Shown here: positions 21,989 to 34,359 of the stretch, piece by piece | How positions within the stretch are numbered: the first letter of the stretch is position 1 | Layout of the letters: each line of letters begins with the position of its first letter | Assembly: GCA_036768485.1 (NCBI GenBank) | Contig: JAVLUZ010000150.1 | Coordinates: 806,001 to 870,000 of the forward strand | DNA length: 64,000 nucleotides | Direction: 5' to 3' | Source: Mermis nigrescens | Lineage: Eukaryota; Nematoda; Enoplea; Mermithida; Mermithidae | Program-made: the position numbers and the translations under genes | Notes under the pieces: generated by a model | What the model saw: only the letters and a program-made list of their open reading frames with translations | Told to the model about the DNA's origin: nothing | The model's database searches: none

Positions 21989-23258
21989 ACCGTATTTGTA
22001 CATGTATTAAGATTTCTGGGAAGACAAAAACTGTAAAAAGGTGTAAAATTCACAGAAATTTCGGGCGCTTTGCGCCGGAATGAGTAATTGTTTGTCCTGT
22101 CTATCTTAAAAATGGCAGAGTTTGCATTTAGAATTGTCAAATTTTTCGCGCTTCGCGCCGTTTTGATACAATTTTTAGTAATTTTTGGCGTCAGAAACGA
22201 AAAGTTAGCTAAAATACATTACCAAAGGTCGAAAAACCCTGTTTTATCATACTAAAATCGCTACTGTACCATATTATAGTACACAGGCCTGTAGGGAGGG
22301 GGGTAGGGGGGGCCTGCCCCCCCGAAACCTAAAATTTTTTTAAAAACACCCAAGGGGGAGTAAGAGAAAAAATGAGATTCGCAAAAATTTTCGGCGTTTC
22401 GCGCCGAAATGAGTAATTGTGTGTTCTATATATCTTTATAATGGCAGAAATTGCATTTCAAAAGGAAAAATGTCAAACTTTTCGCGCCGCGCCAGTTTTA
22501 AGATGATTCTTAATGATTTTTGCCCTTAGAGACCCAGAAATTAGCTAAAATACACTATCAAAAGTCGAACAACTGTTTTTACCGCATTAAAATCGCTACT
22601 GTACCATATTATAGTACCTAAAAATTTGTGTGTACGGAATGTACAAAGATTTTTGGGAAGACAAAACTGTAAAAAGGTGTAAAATTCCCAAAAAATTTTT
22701 GGCGCTTCGCGCCGAGATGAGTAATTGTTTGTCCAATTTTCCTTCAAATCAAAAAGTAAACACTTTTAAATTCATTTTATCACACAAGAAATATAGCTTT
22801 TCAAGATACATGCATCAGATTTCTAGATTTCTTGATGACTAAAAAAGGCAGACTGAACAGAAAAAGCGTAAAATCATGCCGTTTCGGTGTTTTTGATACA
22901 TTTTTTGGCGTGATAAATAACCATAATCTAGTGAATTTGCTGCAAATTTTAGTGTTACAATTTTTGCTCAGATGCTCTCTGTTGCGTTGAGCTACTGGGG
23001 CTCTGCCCCAGGACCCCGCTGGGGACGCTTGAGCGCGCCACCCCAGACCCCCCAACCGTAGGGAAGGCTACAACCATGGTAACAGGGGTATCCTTAACAC
23101 TATACTTTTTTAAGTAAAAAAAAATCTTGCCCCCCCCCCGAAAAATTTCTGCCTACAGGCCTGATAGTACACAAAAATTTTCATGTTCAAAATGTACAAA
23201 GACTTTTGGGGACCATCTGTGTACATGTACAAACGGACCTTGTACAAAAAAAACACCG
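21989..23258 (-). mobile_element. Family A element split by an 880-bp insertion
   Basis: Positions 21989-22283 carry one part of a reversed family A copy ('tgtacatgtattaagatttctgggaag' to 'ctactgtaccatattatagtaca'). It resumes at 23164 with 'atagtacacaaaaattttcatg' and ends at 'tgtacaaaaaaaacaccg'. The two parts join without loss once the insertion and its duplicated 8 bases are removed. Confidence 0.85.
22284..23163. mobile_element. Family N hAT-like element inserted in family A
   Basis: The ends CAGGCCTGTAGG and CCTACAGGCCTG are exact inverted repeats. The flanking duplication ATAGTACA is exact (22276-22283 and 23164-23171). Near each end is a G/C homopolymer-rich block (GGGGGGTAGGGGGGG and CCCCCCCCCC). 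Inside are pieces of family A (about 22376-22740), which makes this a nest at least three deep. Confidence 0.88.
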
Positions 23259-24339
23259 TTTGTTAATAGAAGGTGCGATTTTTCAATTTTTTGAAAGGTT
23301 ATCTCACTTTTGAAAAATATTTTCTAAGGGGAGAGAATATACAGAAGGCAATGACAAATAACCCTATAATTTTAGGACAACTGCACCTAAGTGCCTATAC
23401 GACATACATGTAACGGCTCTAAATTTCGGGTGGGGGTCCAAGGCCATTTTTATGGGTAAGGGGAGAGTGTATGACCTCCATTTTTGACCAAGAAACAATC
23501 AAAAAACATCTTAAAACCCCCCAAAAAATTCAATTTGTTTTCAAATCAGTTTGGGGGATGAGGGGACGACCAATTTCATGTTAGGGATACCCCATCCCCC
23601 TTTGCTGTAAGATATATGCAATGTACATGCACGCTGGTATAGTAAGAAAGGTAACGAAAGCAACGCGACGGCTACCTTTTTCGCGAACAAATTTTCTACA
23701 TGCAATGATGATAAGCGTACATTTTTCATTAATAATCTCGAACGCTGGGCTTTAGTGTTTGATCGCTTCTGATCAAGAGAATGTAACAAAAAATAAAAAA
23801 TGACCATCATGGAAAATTTAATATTTTATGGAGGTGGAGTAATATATAACTGAGCACATTAGAGAAACAATCAATCTGCTTTATATAAATTTTTCTTGAC
23901 ACACTTTGATAAGTAGTATGGCCAGATTTAGCAATAGGTAGGTACACATAAATGCAAGGGCTCAAAATTTTGAATGGAATGAATCCGTCATCTTTTTGAG
24001 AGGAATTAATACCTTCTATTTTTGGTCGGAAATGGCAAATAAAACCATCTAAAATGCCTCTGAGACGCAGATTTACAGTCTAAAAATCTGAAGGGGTAAA
24101 AAATTGCGATTTTTGAGAAGCCGAAAAACGATGTTTAAATTTTTCAATAACCGAAACCGAAACATCAGATTTTTTTCACTTCTCAGGAATTGGAACCTAT
24201 GCTTTTCTCGATCAGTTCTCGGTTTTTAAAAGGAGAGGTAAAAAATAGAAAGTGAACATAACAAAACGAAATGGTCTCGAATTTTTCTGTGCTTAATAGG
24301 TAAGCAAATTTCACGTTTATAGAGCCTACGTAAAGGAGA

Positions 24340-25030
24340 AAAGAAAGAAAAAATTTTATTACTAATACCTACTGATAAAATACAAAATGACAAGATACAT
24401 AATAGATGCAATTACGAATTAGTAAAGGGACATGCGAGTCAATGGAATGAAAAGTTTTACGCGCGCCCCACAAGATATCTAGATAAATCAAGGTTTGCTA
24501 ATCTAGACTTAAATATGTTTAGGTTAGGGGAAGAAACAATGAAGTCAGGAAGATCGTTCCAAACTGCGATGTATTTGTAAAAGAAATCAAACTTTTCTAA
24601 ATTAGAATGTACAATAGGTATAACTAATTTAAATCTATTAATGCTACGGGTAATATTATAATTAAATACAAAAAATCATCAGCTTCCAAACATGATTTAT
24701 GACAAATAATTTGATACATCATTCACAGACAAATCTGCAAGCGTCTTAATTCAAGTCTGCAATTTAAGTTGTATTAAACGATCCTTGTAAGAAAGAATAT
24801 TACTACAACCAAAAATATATTTAGTGAATCTACGTTGAACAGCTTCCAGTCGATCTATATCCCTAAGATAAGAGGGGTTCCATACACTGCAACAGTACTC
24901 TAATAAAGGTCTAACATAACAACTATAAGCTTTAACAAGGTTACCTTTATCACGCGAAAAAAATGATTTGCCTATTATAATACATCTAGAGAAAGCTTTT
25001 TTAATCAACGTATTATAATATTATTAAAAT
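24340..25030 (-). mobile_element. LINE fragment, C-terminal region after the reverse transcriptase
   Basis: The frame at 24751-25008 reads KAYSCYVRPLLEYCCSVWNP...LEAVQRRFTKYIFG. This is the segment that follows the reverse transcriptase of Jockey/CR1-type non-LTR elements. Downstream the frame is broken by stops, although traces of the usual 'FGTIFLT' ending can be followed. It is a dead fragment. Confidence 0.8.
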
Positions 25031-25654
25031 ATTGTAAAATATTTTTTTCTGTCGATCCATATTCGTGTCATAATTTTTGCTTTTTTGCCTTTAAGCTGTT
25101 TCTGCTTGGATTATAAATCATCTACATATCCATATATACCTACGCAACAAATGCATATATTCATTTTGGACGAAAATATCGACAGTCAAGAGAGTAATTT
25201 TTACTAGACCTTTGTATGTTTGTTTGGTTTGACAAACAAAAATCAGCCTTAACATGCAATTTTAAAGAAAGATTTTGGATTTATCGCATTGCTCAAAATT
25301 ATTTATCAACTTTCTACTTTGTATTGCTCTTCTAAACGCATTGTTCAAAGTCGTCTCATTAGCTATTTTTTCGCGTTTTACCTAATACCCACTTTTTCAT
25401 TTCTGTCCTTTAACTTTTAGAAACAACAAAGATCTTGAAGCAAAAAACAACGAATCACTTTTTCTAAGAAATATTTCGCTGCTAACACGTATTTTTTTGG
25501 TCAATTTAAAATGCGAATAAGTGACCCCTTTTACGGGCTTAGCTGAGAGAGCAAGAGAGTGCCTCGAGAAACAAAGGACAAACAAATTTTTTAATCGATT
25601 TTCGGCCAACATTTAGCATATCGTAATTTTTTGAGCGCCATACAGGGCTATGCA

Positions 25655-26066
25655 TACATGCACATGGGTATGAGAAAGAGACCCCTGAAGGATCAGCCGG
25701 ACAGGTACTGTCCGGCGATTTTGAGCTGATGGAACGTTTTCTGCCTCATTTTTGAGGTCAAAAGCAGTGAAAACCCTAAAATTTTTCCGCGCTTCGCGCC
25801 AGATTAGTACTTTTAAGTTGCTTTTTAATCGAAAGGAGCCCAAAATTGATAAATTTTTGCATTTTTTAGTGTTAAAAGTAATACGATGCAGTCCTAATGA
25901 ACTTAAAATGCTTTTAAAATGATATATTATCATGAAAAAACGGTTTATAGGCTATTTTGACCATTTTGATCGTCAAAACAGCAAAAAAATTGTGAACGGT
26001 AAATTAACTGTTTTGCATTTTTGGGATTTCAACCTCTCCTGCTGGCTCTGACCTTGTGCACCTACG
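25655..26066 (+). mobile_element. Family F element, copy 1
   Basis: It runs from 'cacatgggtatgagaaagagacccc' through 'cagccggacaggtactgtccggcgattttgagc' and the CGCGCTTCGCGCC palindrome to 'ctcctgctggctctgaccttgtgcacctacg'. The same order is seen at 47510-47857 and, reversed, at 13037-13466. It is non-coding. Confidence 0.65.
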
Positions 26067-26174
26067 GAGCTAGGTATGTACCTAAACAAGACACTTAGGA
26101 TTCAATTGCCAGTTTTCACGTCTTAAAGCACAATTAAACTTTTTGCAAGCCAGCAACAAAACATTTTTGGGCTC

Positions 26175-26995
26175 GTTCAAAGATCAGTGAGAATATATAG
26201 TAAAAAAATCGATGAGAGTCTCGAACCTGATTTTTCGAACTTTTGTTTCAAAACAAAACACAATGCTGATAAAGGCTTTTACAACTTATGTTATGCCCAT
26301 TCTTGAGTACAAAACTGAAGTTTGGAACTCCTACCTCATTAAGGACATAAATTTAGTAGAAAATGTACAACGAAGGTTCACAAAGCGATTATTCAATGAT
26401 AAAACTCTATCTAATGATTTTAGATTGAAGGAATTATGTCTCGAACGCCTAGAACTTCGACGGTTCTATTTTGATTTAAACATGGCCTATTCTATCATAA
26501 AATTTCAAGCACTGCCTTTTGAAGACTTTTTTGTTCTAAATACGGGGTCACCTCGTGCCACAAACTCTCGGAAACTAATTGTAAACAAATCAAATCTGAA
26601 CATTAGAAAATATGAATTTTGTAATCGAATTGTTTCTGTATGGAACTCTGCCTAAGCATGTTATACAAGCTCCTAACTCGAAAGCGTTTATGATGAGATT
26701 GAAAAATTGATTTTGATGCTTTTCTTCAGGGCCGTAAGTAAGCGCATTTCTAATTGGCCTTTAAATGTCCTTGTCTATCAAACTTTTTGGTCCAGATTTA
26801 ATATTATTCGCATTAATAAAACCGTAATTTATGCACGCAGGTAGTTGTTTGGGTATCGTTTGGAATTATATAATGTATGTATCAAAAAATTTTCTCGTGC
26901 AATTGAAGAATAATACGCGTGTTTTGATGTCGATTTACTTAAATTATTTGCCCATTTTTTTGTTTGATGACAAATAAACTTTTGATTTGATTTGA
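26175..26995 (+). mobile_element. LINE fragment with 3' tail (TTTGATTTGA)
   Basis: The frame at 26212-26655 encodes the post-RT segment FTTYVMPILEYKTEVWNSYL...VENVQRRFTKRLF and ends near the usual W-N motif of the element's C-terminus. The 3' end is AATAAAC followed by TTTGATTTGATTTGA, a short repeat tail. Only the 3' part is present, as expected from 5' truncation. Confidence 0.82.
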
Positions 26996-27297
26996 AAAAA
27001 GTTGTTGCTCTTTGTTTGTTTCGTGTCTTGCAGCTGTTGGAAGTATTCCCAGCTACTGTTTGTAGTTCTAGTGGTCATTTCCATGAAATAAACCCAATAA
27101 AACCACAATAAGACCCGAATAAAAACCCAAAAAAACCCTTTAAAAAAACCCAGAAAAAACCCAAAAACCCAAATTCCAAATCTGGGTTTTTCCATCCCTG
27201 CTTTTATTTGATAAGATGTACGAAAATCTAAGTTTTTGCTTCTATTATGCTTAGGCTTAGGCTTATCATATCTGAAAAGGTGTTTTAAGCTGCTTAG

Positions 27298-27412
27298 GTC
27301 GAGGTCGCTCCCGCTCAGGTCGATGTATAGATGCTTAGGTCAATGTATAGACGAGATCGACGTATAGATGCTAAAGTCGATGTATAGATGCTTCAGGTCG
27401 ACGTAAATTGGG
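27298..27412. repeat. Minisatellite, unit about 22-26 bp
   Basis: Repeats of 'gtcgatgtatagatgcttag' with small changes, about five copies. It lies just beside LINE sequence in the intergenic region. Confidence 0.8.
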
Positions 27413-27536
27413 TATCTACATGTGATTCTGCATTCCGCATTTTGAATCTTCAAATATAAGTCGAAATATTCAAGTCGGATGAATAAAATATAACAAAAAA
27501 AATTTAAAAAAATTTTTTTTCAAGTTTTGAAAAATC

Positions 27537-28745
27537 TTCATACTAATACTAATACTAATACTAATACTTTATTCGGAAAAAACACAAGGGTAAAACAAAA
27601 GTCGCAGGGAAAATAAAATAAAATGCGAAATGTCCTGGACACACAGGCAAATAGATTGCGCTCACGTGTGCCCCATCAAAAAATTACCGAAATCAACCGT
27701 TTTCAAATTTCTCTTAAATGTCTCAACATTTGGAGAACTTCGAATATATTGTGGAAGATCGTTCCAAATTCTAGCTGATCTAGTAGCAAAACAATACTTT
27801 TTACAAGCAAGTCTAAATTTTTCTAAATAGATCTGATTTGTAACTGCATTTCTAGTACGCGAATGACCATAAAACTTATAAAAATCTTCAGAAGGCAAGA
27901 GATTATTGTGAATAATAGTATACGTAACAATTAAATCAAAATAAATTCTACGGAGTTCAAGCCTATCTAAATTTAAGGCTTTTAACCTTTCATCATAAGG
28001 AAGTCCAATATATCCAATTCACCTTTTAGTAAATTTTCGCTGTACCCGTTCAACCCTGTTGATATCAGAAAGCATATAGGGGCTCCATACAGTTGGAGCA
28101 TACTCTACTAAAGGCCGAATATAATTCTTGAAAGCAAGAACCAACATTTTAGGATCACGTGATTCAAAACATTTGAAAATCAAAGCACTCATTTTCAAAG
28201 CCTTTGCTGATATATTAGTACAATGACAACTAGATGATAAGTTTTGTTAAGGAAACACCTAAATCTCGAATTGAGGAACCTGCGTCAGATAACAAAAAAT
28301 GGTTTATGTGATATGTAACTTTAGGATTAGCGTACCCTAGATATAACACAGAACATTTAGGGAGAGATATGCTTAACTGATTTTCTTCAGACCAGGAAAC
28401 CAGCTTATCTAAATCTTTTTGCAACAAAGTATAATTTTGAGAAAAATTAAAGAGCTTTAAATCATCAGCAAAGAATAAGACTTCACTATGCTCAACAGCT
28501 TGAACAAAATCGTTTACAAACAACAGAAATAAAGAGGGTCCTAAAACGCTACCTTGAGGTACGCCACTAATAACTGGTTTTCTATCAGAAAGAGCGTCGA
28601 AAATTTTGACCTTTTGTGTACGATTTGTCAAGGAAGAAGTTAACCATTTTAATAGCATTCCATTTATCCCATAATGCTTCAACTTCTCTATCAATTTAGA
28701 ATAAACGACAGAGTCGAAGGCTTAACTAAAATCGACATAAACAAC
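27537..28745 (-). mobile_element. LINE, 5'-truncated, with reverse transcriptase motifs
   Basis: Reading leftwards, the sequence encodes VYVDFS*AFDSV, then GVPQGSVLGPSLFLLFVNDF, the catalytic FADDLK box and the C-terminal NYIRPLVEYAPTVWSPYM...RIWNDLPQYIRSSPN. The order matches a Jockey/CR1-type non-LTR retrotransposon. In-frame stops at the DFS*AFD site and after QRKFTKR show it is dead. The 3' end is AATAAAG followed by (TATTAG)n at about 27541-27568. The endonuclease region is absent. Confidence 0.88.
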
Positions 28746-29386
28746 AACATGTTTCCGCGTCTTTTTTCATCTTTTGAGTTAAAAAACATCGTAAAAACAG
28801 AGCTTTTGGCAAAAATAAAAATGTGTAAAATCTTGGAGAATCCCAAAATCTGAAATCTGAAATGGAATATGTAACCAAAAGTGAAGGGAATAAAAAATAA
28901 ATAAATGTACCTCTGTGAAGGGTATACTGTGCTACTTTTAAGTGTATCCAGCAGTAAGCTGTCGATAAAAGTGCAGTAACTGACGCGGCGCTGCGGGACC
29001 ATCAATCAAAAGGATTAAAGATGAATCAGTCCGGCGCTAAGTGCCGGAAAATTTTGAAAATTTAGCTTTCTAGGACGCTTTGCAATTAAAATCCCGAACG
29101 TCAAAAAATTCTCAAAACTTCTAAAATATCCTCAACCAAAAACCTCAAAAAGTACAAACCTCAAAAAACCTCAAACGCGAAAAAAAACCTCAAAATTTGA
29201 GGTAAAAGCCGACGGCTGGCAAACCCGCCCCCAACTTGGCATTGGCAACCCTTGCGTTTGCGACGTCCCACGATTTCACATACAGTAGACGTGCCTTTAT
29301 ATCCTATTTGGAAGAATTGAATATCTCTAGGACAAGTTGCACTGATTTCCAAACCAAATATGCAGATCTTATTTGAATTTTAAGCG

Positions 29387-29555
29387 TATTCTGTTTTACA
29401 ATAGTTTGGACACAAGTTTTGAACTTATCTCCGCTAATAAGGTCAGATATTGCGATTATAGCATTGTTTTGATATATAGTTATAGTAAACTTTCGGGTTA
29501 CTGTCGATGAAAATTAATAAAGTTCGTGTCCACTTATGTGAAACAGGCTATGCTT
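29387..29555. mobile_element. TATAG-ended MITE, decayed copy
   Basis: It follows the order of the intact copies at 31303-31470 and 44495-44663: 'tctgttttacaatagtttggacacaag', 'gcgattatagcattgttttgatatatag', 'tcgatgaaaatt', 'cttatgtgaaacaggctat'. The ends are mutated. Confidence 0.6.
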
Positions 29556-30050
29556 CTAGGGTAGGTAGATACCTAAGGCACGTAAACGTCAAATATTTAT
29601 GCTTTATTTCTTAATGCATAGCGCATGGAAGTTACTCGCCTTTAAACCAGACATCCTCCACGCTCGGAATCACAGTAATAAGGAAAACCGAATTTATCGC
29701 TTTCAATAGTCTATAATTTGCAAGTAGGAACATTTAAACTGATGATGGTTCACAAGTTTATGTGAAATAGTTGCCTACATGAGCACCTACAATACTTTTT
29801 CACATATGTAAAATTTTCGTTGTAATTCTCACTTTAGTCTATGTACATATGTATACAACAGGTTGGTACCTACATTCTAACGACCTGTGAAAAGGAATTT
29901 TCAGAGATTTGTCGAGAAAAATTTCACTCGGCAAAAATGACTCCTGTAGAGGTCAGTTTTATTCAACAATACGTACCTACGTATGTATGTATGTATATAG
30001 TACATGGGTACAGCAGGTAATCCATCTGTGCAATTCCACGTACATATCAT

Positions 30051-30271
30051 GTTTCGACGAAACTACGCGATTAAACATTGAAAAAAATAATTTCACGGCG
30101 TCCAATTCTTTGTTCGAGGAGGGGCGCAGGCGCATGCAAGCGTATCAGCTGCTGTCGAAGGTAGAGTTGGACGGCCTGCCACTGCGGCTAGCAGCCACTG
30201 ATGCGTTACTAATTTGTGTCCCCGTGCCTTTCTTTGCTATAAGCGTTATGAAATTCGACAAAGACAAATGA
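30051..30271 (+). CDS. Possible coding exon of an unknown gene
   Basis: Within a longer open frame, the part from about 30100 to the TGA at 30269-30271 has coding-like, CG-richer composition. It encodes SLFEEGRRRMQAYQLLSKVE followed by a hydrophobic stretch (ALLICVPVPFFAISV) and ends MKFDKDK. The nearest upstream acceptor-like site is at about 30017 (acagcag). I do not recognise the family, and no neighbouring exon could be joined with certainty. It could be a terminal exon or a chance frame. Confidence 0.3.
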
Positions 30272-30328
30272 ATTCAGTTAGTCTGATAGGAAACATATTT
30301 TAAGCACCATAAGTTAATTGACGGGGAG

Positions 30329-30573
30329 CACACGTGGGCGTAGGGGTTTGGGGATATGCACCCCCTCAGAAATTTAAATACCCCAGGAACCAAAATACCC
30401 CCAGAATTCAAATTTTGAACATTTTTTGTTTTTTTCGCAATTTTTTGATGCCGATGGATAGTGCTCGATGAGAAACGTTGTAAGGTGGCGTTTTTTCGCC
30501 ATACTACCATTTTTAAGACCATTTTTTGACCTTTGAAACACACATCCCTAGAATTTCGGTGCTGCCCACCTTG
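30329..30573 (-). mobile_element. Family C element (hAT-like MITE)
   Basis: The ends are CACACGTGGGCG and GCTGCCCACCTTG. The flanks ACGGGGAG / CCCGGGAG match at 6 of 8 bases. The body carries 'ttgatgccgatggatagtgctcgatgagaaacg' in reverse orientation relative to the copy at 9130. Confidence 0.85.
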
Positions 30574-31302
30574 CCCGGGAGCCAAAAACAAATTAAATTT
30601 ATATGTAATACAGTTTGTGTCACACAAGTTTGGACATGAACTTGTAAAAACTATCGCCGACAAAAAGCTGGCAGATTACGCTTATTGCATTGATCTGATA
30701 AATAATTGCCGTAATCTGTCGGCTTATTGTCGTTAAACGCTCTGGAAGTAAAATGGATTTATAGTGTAAACTTTAAATCCCAAGAATCCCCTAATATTTG
30801 GCATAATTGAATGCGCACGTCCACGCTTGATTCCCCATGTTTAGTACATTTTTTAAAATTAGTATCGAGTCTCAACTCATATCGGGATAAAGTGACAGAC
30901 ACAAACCTGCCAAAAACGTCTTTCCAAAAACGTCTCTCCAAAAATAACTTAATATTGAGTGTAAAGAAACGCGACCAAGTACGATGTGTAACCATTGAAA
31001 TTTACCTTATTTTTATAATGGAGTGCACCATCCGATTCAAAACCGGAGTGATTGACTGACAATAAAGGGTCAAAAACGTGCTTTTTTACCCCAGAGTTTA
31101 AACTTAACACCCATAAAAATAAATCTGTATTGAGTTTAAAGAAACGCGTCCAAATGAGAAAAGTATGTCTCAAGACGTACTTTATTTCTTATAATACTTC
31201 GCACGCCCGCGACTTATAGCCCAAGTGGCTGACGAACTGAAAGACGGTAAAAACTTGTTTTTCTCGTCTACCACCTGAAAATGAACTTTAAACCGCCAGA
31301 AC

Positions 31303-31470
31303 TATAGTCTGTTTCACACAAGTTTGAGCAAAAACTTTAAAAATTATGTCCGACATAAGCCGACATATTGCGATTATAGCATTGATTTGATACATAATTA
31401 CCGTAATCCGTCGACTTACTTTCAAAAAAATCCTAAAATTTATACCCTAAGTTATGTGAAACAGACTATA
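31303..31470. mobile_element. TATAG-ended MITE, 168 bp
   Basis: The terminal inverted repeat is TATAGTCTGTTTCACACAAG at the left, with the matching AGTTATGTGAAACAGACTATA at the right. The centre is AT-rich. A TA target duplication, as in Tc1/mariner elements, would fit but cannot be separated from the element's own TATA end. A close copy is at 44495-44663. Confidence 0.85.
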
Positions 31471-32552
31471 ACTCCGTTTGATCTTACACAAACGCAGTCA
31501 ACTTCATCATTTGGCCCCTGAACCCTAATGCTTTTCTATAAATAGGTTTTTTGGGGACTCCTGTTCGAAAAATTTGACAGACATAAGCAAGTCGAAAACT
31601 CGATCAAAATATTTCTTTTCACCCCAGATTTTCACACTCTTTACACTCCCACTAGTTAACAAATGTTACATAAAAAACAAGAAAATGCATATTTAGAGAA
31701 TTTAATCTTCTACAATTCTATACCATTTATGCTGATTTGTGTATAAGCTGGGCAAGAAAACCGGTCAAGAGTTCTTATATCTTATAATGTTACGCCTAAA
31801 CATTTACAAGCTCATTACAAACTTGGTATTGAGCGTAAACAAAAAACCTCCGTCGAGTTTTTTTATTATCTATCTTTTAACAAAACCGCTCCTCCCATAT
31901 GTGTTCCGCTTTAGTTTTAGGGGGCTCATAATGTTGGGGTACCCATTATAGGTACTATACTGATTGTAGCATTTTCCGTTTTCTTCTGACGAATTATTGA
32001 CGTAAAATGCTAAAAATTGATACTTTAATTCAAGCTAAATAATCAGAAAAAAACAGACGTGTTAGCATAATTTCAGTTTTTCTTAGGTAGATAATTCTGC
32101 GGAGTAAGGGAATAGCACCAGCGTTGCGCGGTTAGCAAATCACCGAGCACACCCTCCCCGCCTGTGACATTCTCTGAATCGAAAGGAAATAAAAATGACT
32201 TATTTATGTATAGTTAGGTACAGGTCATATATACAACGCAGAAATTTTGAAGTGGCAGTAAAAATTTTTTTATAAAAGTCCCTTTTTTGGCTTAAAAATG
32301 CCGAGTAACGTAAAAGAAGCACTTTATTTGACATTTCTCACAATGCCTTTTCTGTAGAACATAAAAAATCTTCCAAAAAAATTAAAAAATGTAATGAAAA
32401 GTTAAGATAATCCTAATGAAACAGCCTATTTTCTAAAGTTTTCTGGACAATTGGAAATTATGAAGGGTTGGCACTTGGCAGCTTTTTGCTGTGGGTTGGT
32501 CAGCGGCCTTTCTGACGGTCGAACTTGACACGTGTGCTTAAGAATATGAGAG

Positions 32553-32897
32553 TAGAGGCGTATCTAGGATTTTCTGACAAGGGAGGCGAAACCCCAAATT
32601 TTCCAGATAAAGCCGAAAATTGTTTGAAAAATTAGTCCATTGCGCTGAAAATAGCGTCTGCGAAACACGCGCAAATTAGTGAAAAATTCGACACAAAGCG
32701 CTAAAAAATACTCGAGAAATCATTGTGTGACGTCAAAATAAGGTTTTTAGAGCACCAAGAAAGTGAATGTCATTCATATTTAAAGACTTTCAAAAATGAT
32801 ACAAAATATCTAACATCATCAAAAAATGCACAAAAAACGCCTGAGTATTTTTTGGCGACAGGGGGGCAACCGCCACCCTCCCCTAAATCCGCCCTTG
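32553..32897. mobile_element. Family M hAT-like element
   Basis: The ends TAGAGGCGTATCTAGG and CCTAAATCCGCCCTTG are imperfect inverted repeats. The flanks TATGAGAG / TATGAGGG agree at 7 of 8 bases. It is 345 bp and non-coding. A fragment of the same family appears at about 36350 ('gcggatttaagggtgg'). Confidence 0.75.
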
Positions 32898-34359
32898 TAT
32901 GAGGGAAACTACTGTGAGAATTTTTTATAATCTTAAAATCGCTAGCTACGTGTGCAGAAATGACTTATTCAAACTAGAAAATATTAGAGAAAACAAGGTT
33001 CTTACAAAATAATTATACATGACTGAAAGTTGAATCTCAAAAGCTGAAAACATTCACTCTAACGGCCGGCTAGTGAAGAAAAAATGGAGACAAAACAAAA
33101 ATATTCAAATCTTTTGGAAATATAGCAATGAAAATCATCTTGATCTTTGAATTAAGCTACATAATTCCAGAATTTCAAATTTTTATTGCATCTTCCGCGT
33201 TTTGCTGATTCAGAAATTTAAAATATGTTATTCCGATCCAGCCGACCAAATACTAAACTAGCGGCACAAGTGCACATAAGTGAGCATACTTTCTTACTAT
33301 GTCTTTCAGCTCTAACAGCGGTATAGAAGCGATGATTCCCAACAAGAAACTAGAAAATATAGCGATATAAATATGCATATTCTCGTTTCGGGAAATCTAC
33401 AAACGAGTAACAAAATTTCAGACAAACGCCAGCTGTGTTTCAAAAAATTTTAAATATAAAGCAATGATCGTCTCAAAATTTGTTGTATTAAACGTTGAAG
33501 CTAGACAAGCAGCAAATCATCTTCCGGATTAAAATTCAACCGATTCCTGCATTGCTGGAACCAGGATATGCATACCTAGATATGCATCGTTCACGTTCAA
33601 TCAAGCAATTGCACAGGACTAAAAACGAAGGTAGCAAGGGCAATAAAAATTATATACCTATGTCTATTATATAGATTGGATGTTATGCAAAAAAAGATGA
33701 GAACGATTATAACTAATTCAAATGATAATGAAGTTAGTCCTTGAATTTTAGAAGAGAAATTTTAATGCTCCTATCAAGTTTCAACGCCAAGGCGATTTCA
33801 ATCTCGTTTTTACCCACCTAACCTATATACACAACACATAATATAGGGGTACATAAATGTACATAAATCTATTATACATTACTGTTATGCTGTAATAATC
33901 ACTTAAAATAAGTGACAGACGTCGAGATATCTGCATAAAACATGACGTCTTAGTTTTTAAAGTGTTGATGAATAGCGAAAATACAAATGCGATCGGTCGG
34001 TGGCACGGTGCCTGACGAACCGGTGCAAGTACAGGTTCATTTTGCCAAGCCATCATAACAATCCGATCCGTTCATCGACCGCAGAATTTTTTAAAAAATT
34101 TATATCAATCGAATCTTCGACAACGTCAAAACGGCAATCACAGTTTGCGGGTCTCTAAACCCCCAGAACAGGAGAATAGAAAATTTTCTCGAGAAAAAGA
34201 GGCAAAATGAAGACAAAAAACGGATGAAAATTGATAATTTTCGTCAAAAGTGCTTCAAATTGACCAGAACCTGTACTAACGTATAATATTATTGGTATTT
34301 AGCGATTATACCAGTTTTTGAGCTCATTTTTATAAAAAGGCTCAATTATTGACCCCACA

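Larger units (their letters stand above)
21660..30050. other. Intergenic stretch dominated by mobile elements
   Basis: Between the DRG1 start and the first plus-strand exon candidate I see only transposon and LINE fragments, simple repeats and unassigned AT-rich sequence (for example 23262-24225 and 29560-29900). No conserved coding exon was recognised. A DRG1 promoter and 5' UTR exon should lie in its left part. Confidence 0.5.

Noticed and set aside
27061..27195. Telomere-like AAACCC runs
   Set aside because: The runs are irregular ('aaaaacccaaaaaaaccc') and short, embedded in LINE-flanking DNA. A simple-sequence stretch is more likely than a telomeric insertion.
28230..28694. Reverse transcriptase frame as an active gene
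   Set aside because: A stop replaces a residue in the DFS-AFD motif just upstream, another stop follows, and the 5' part is missing.
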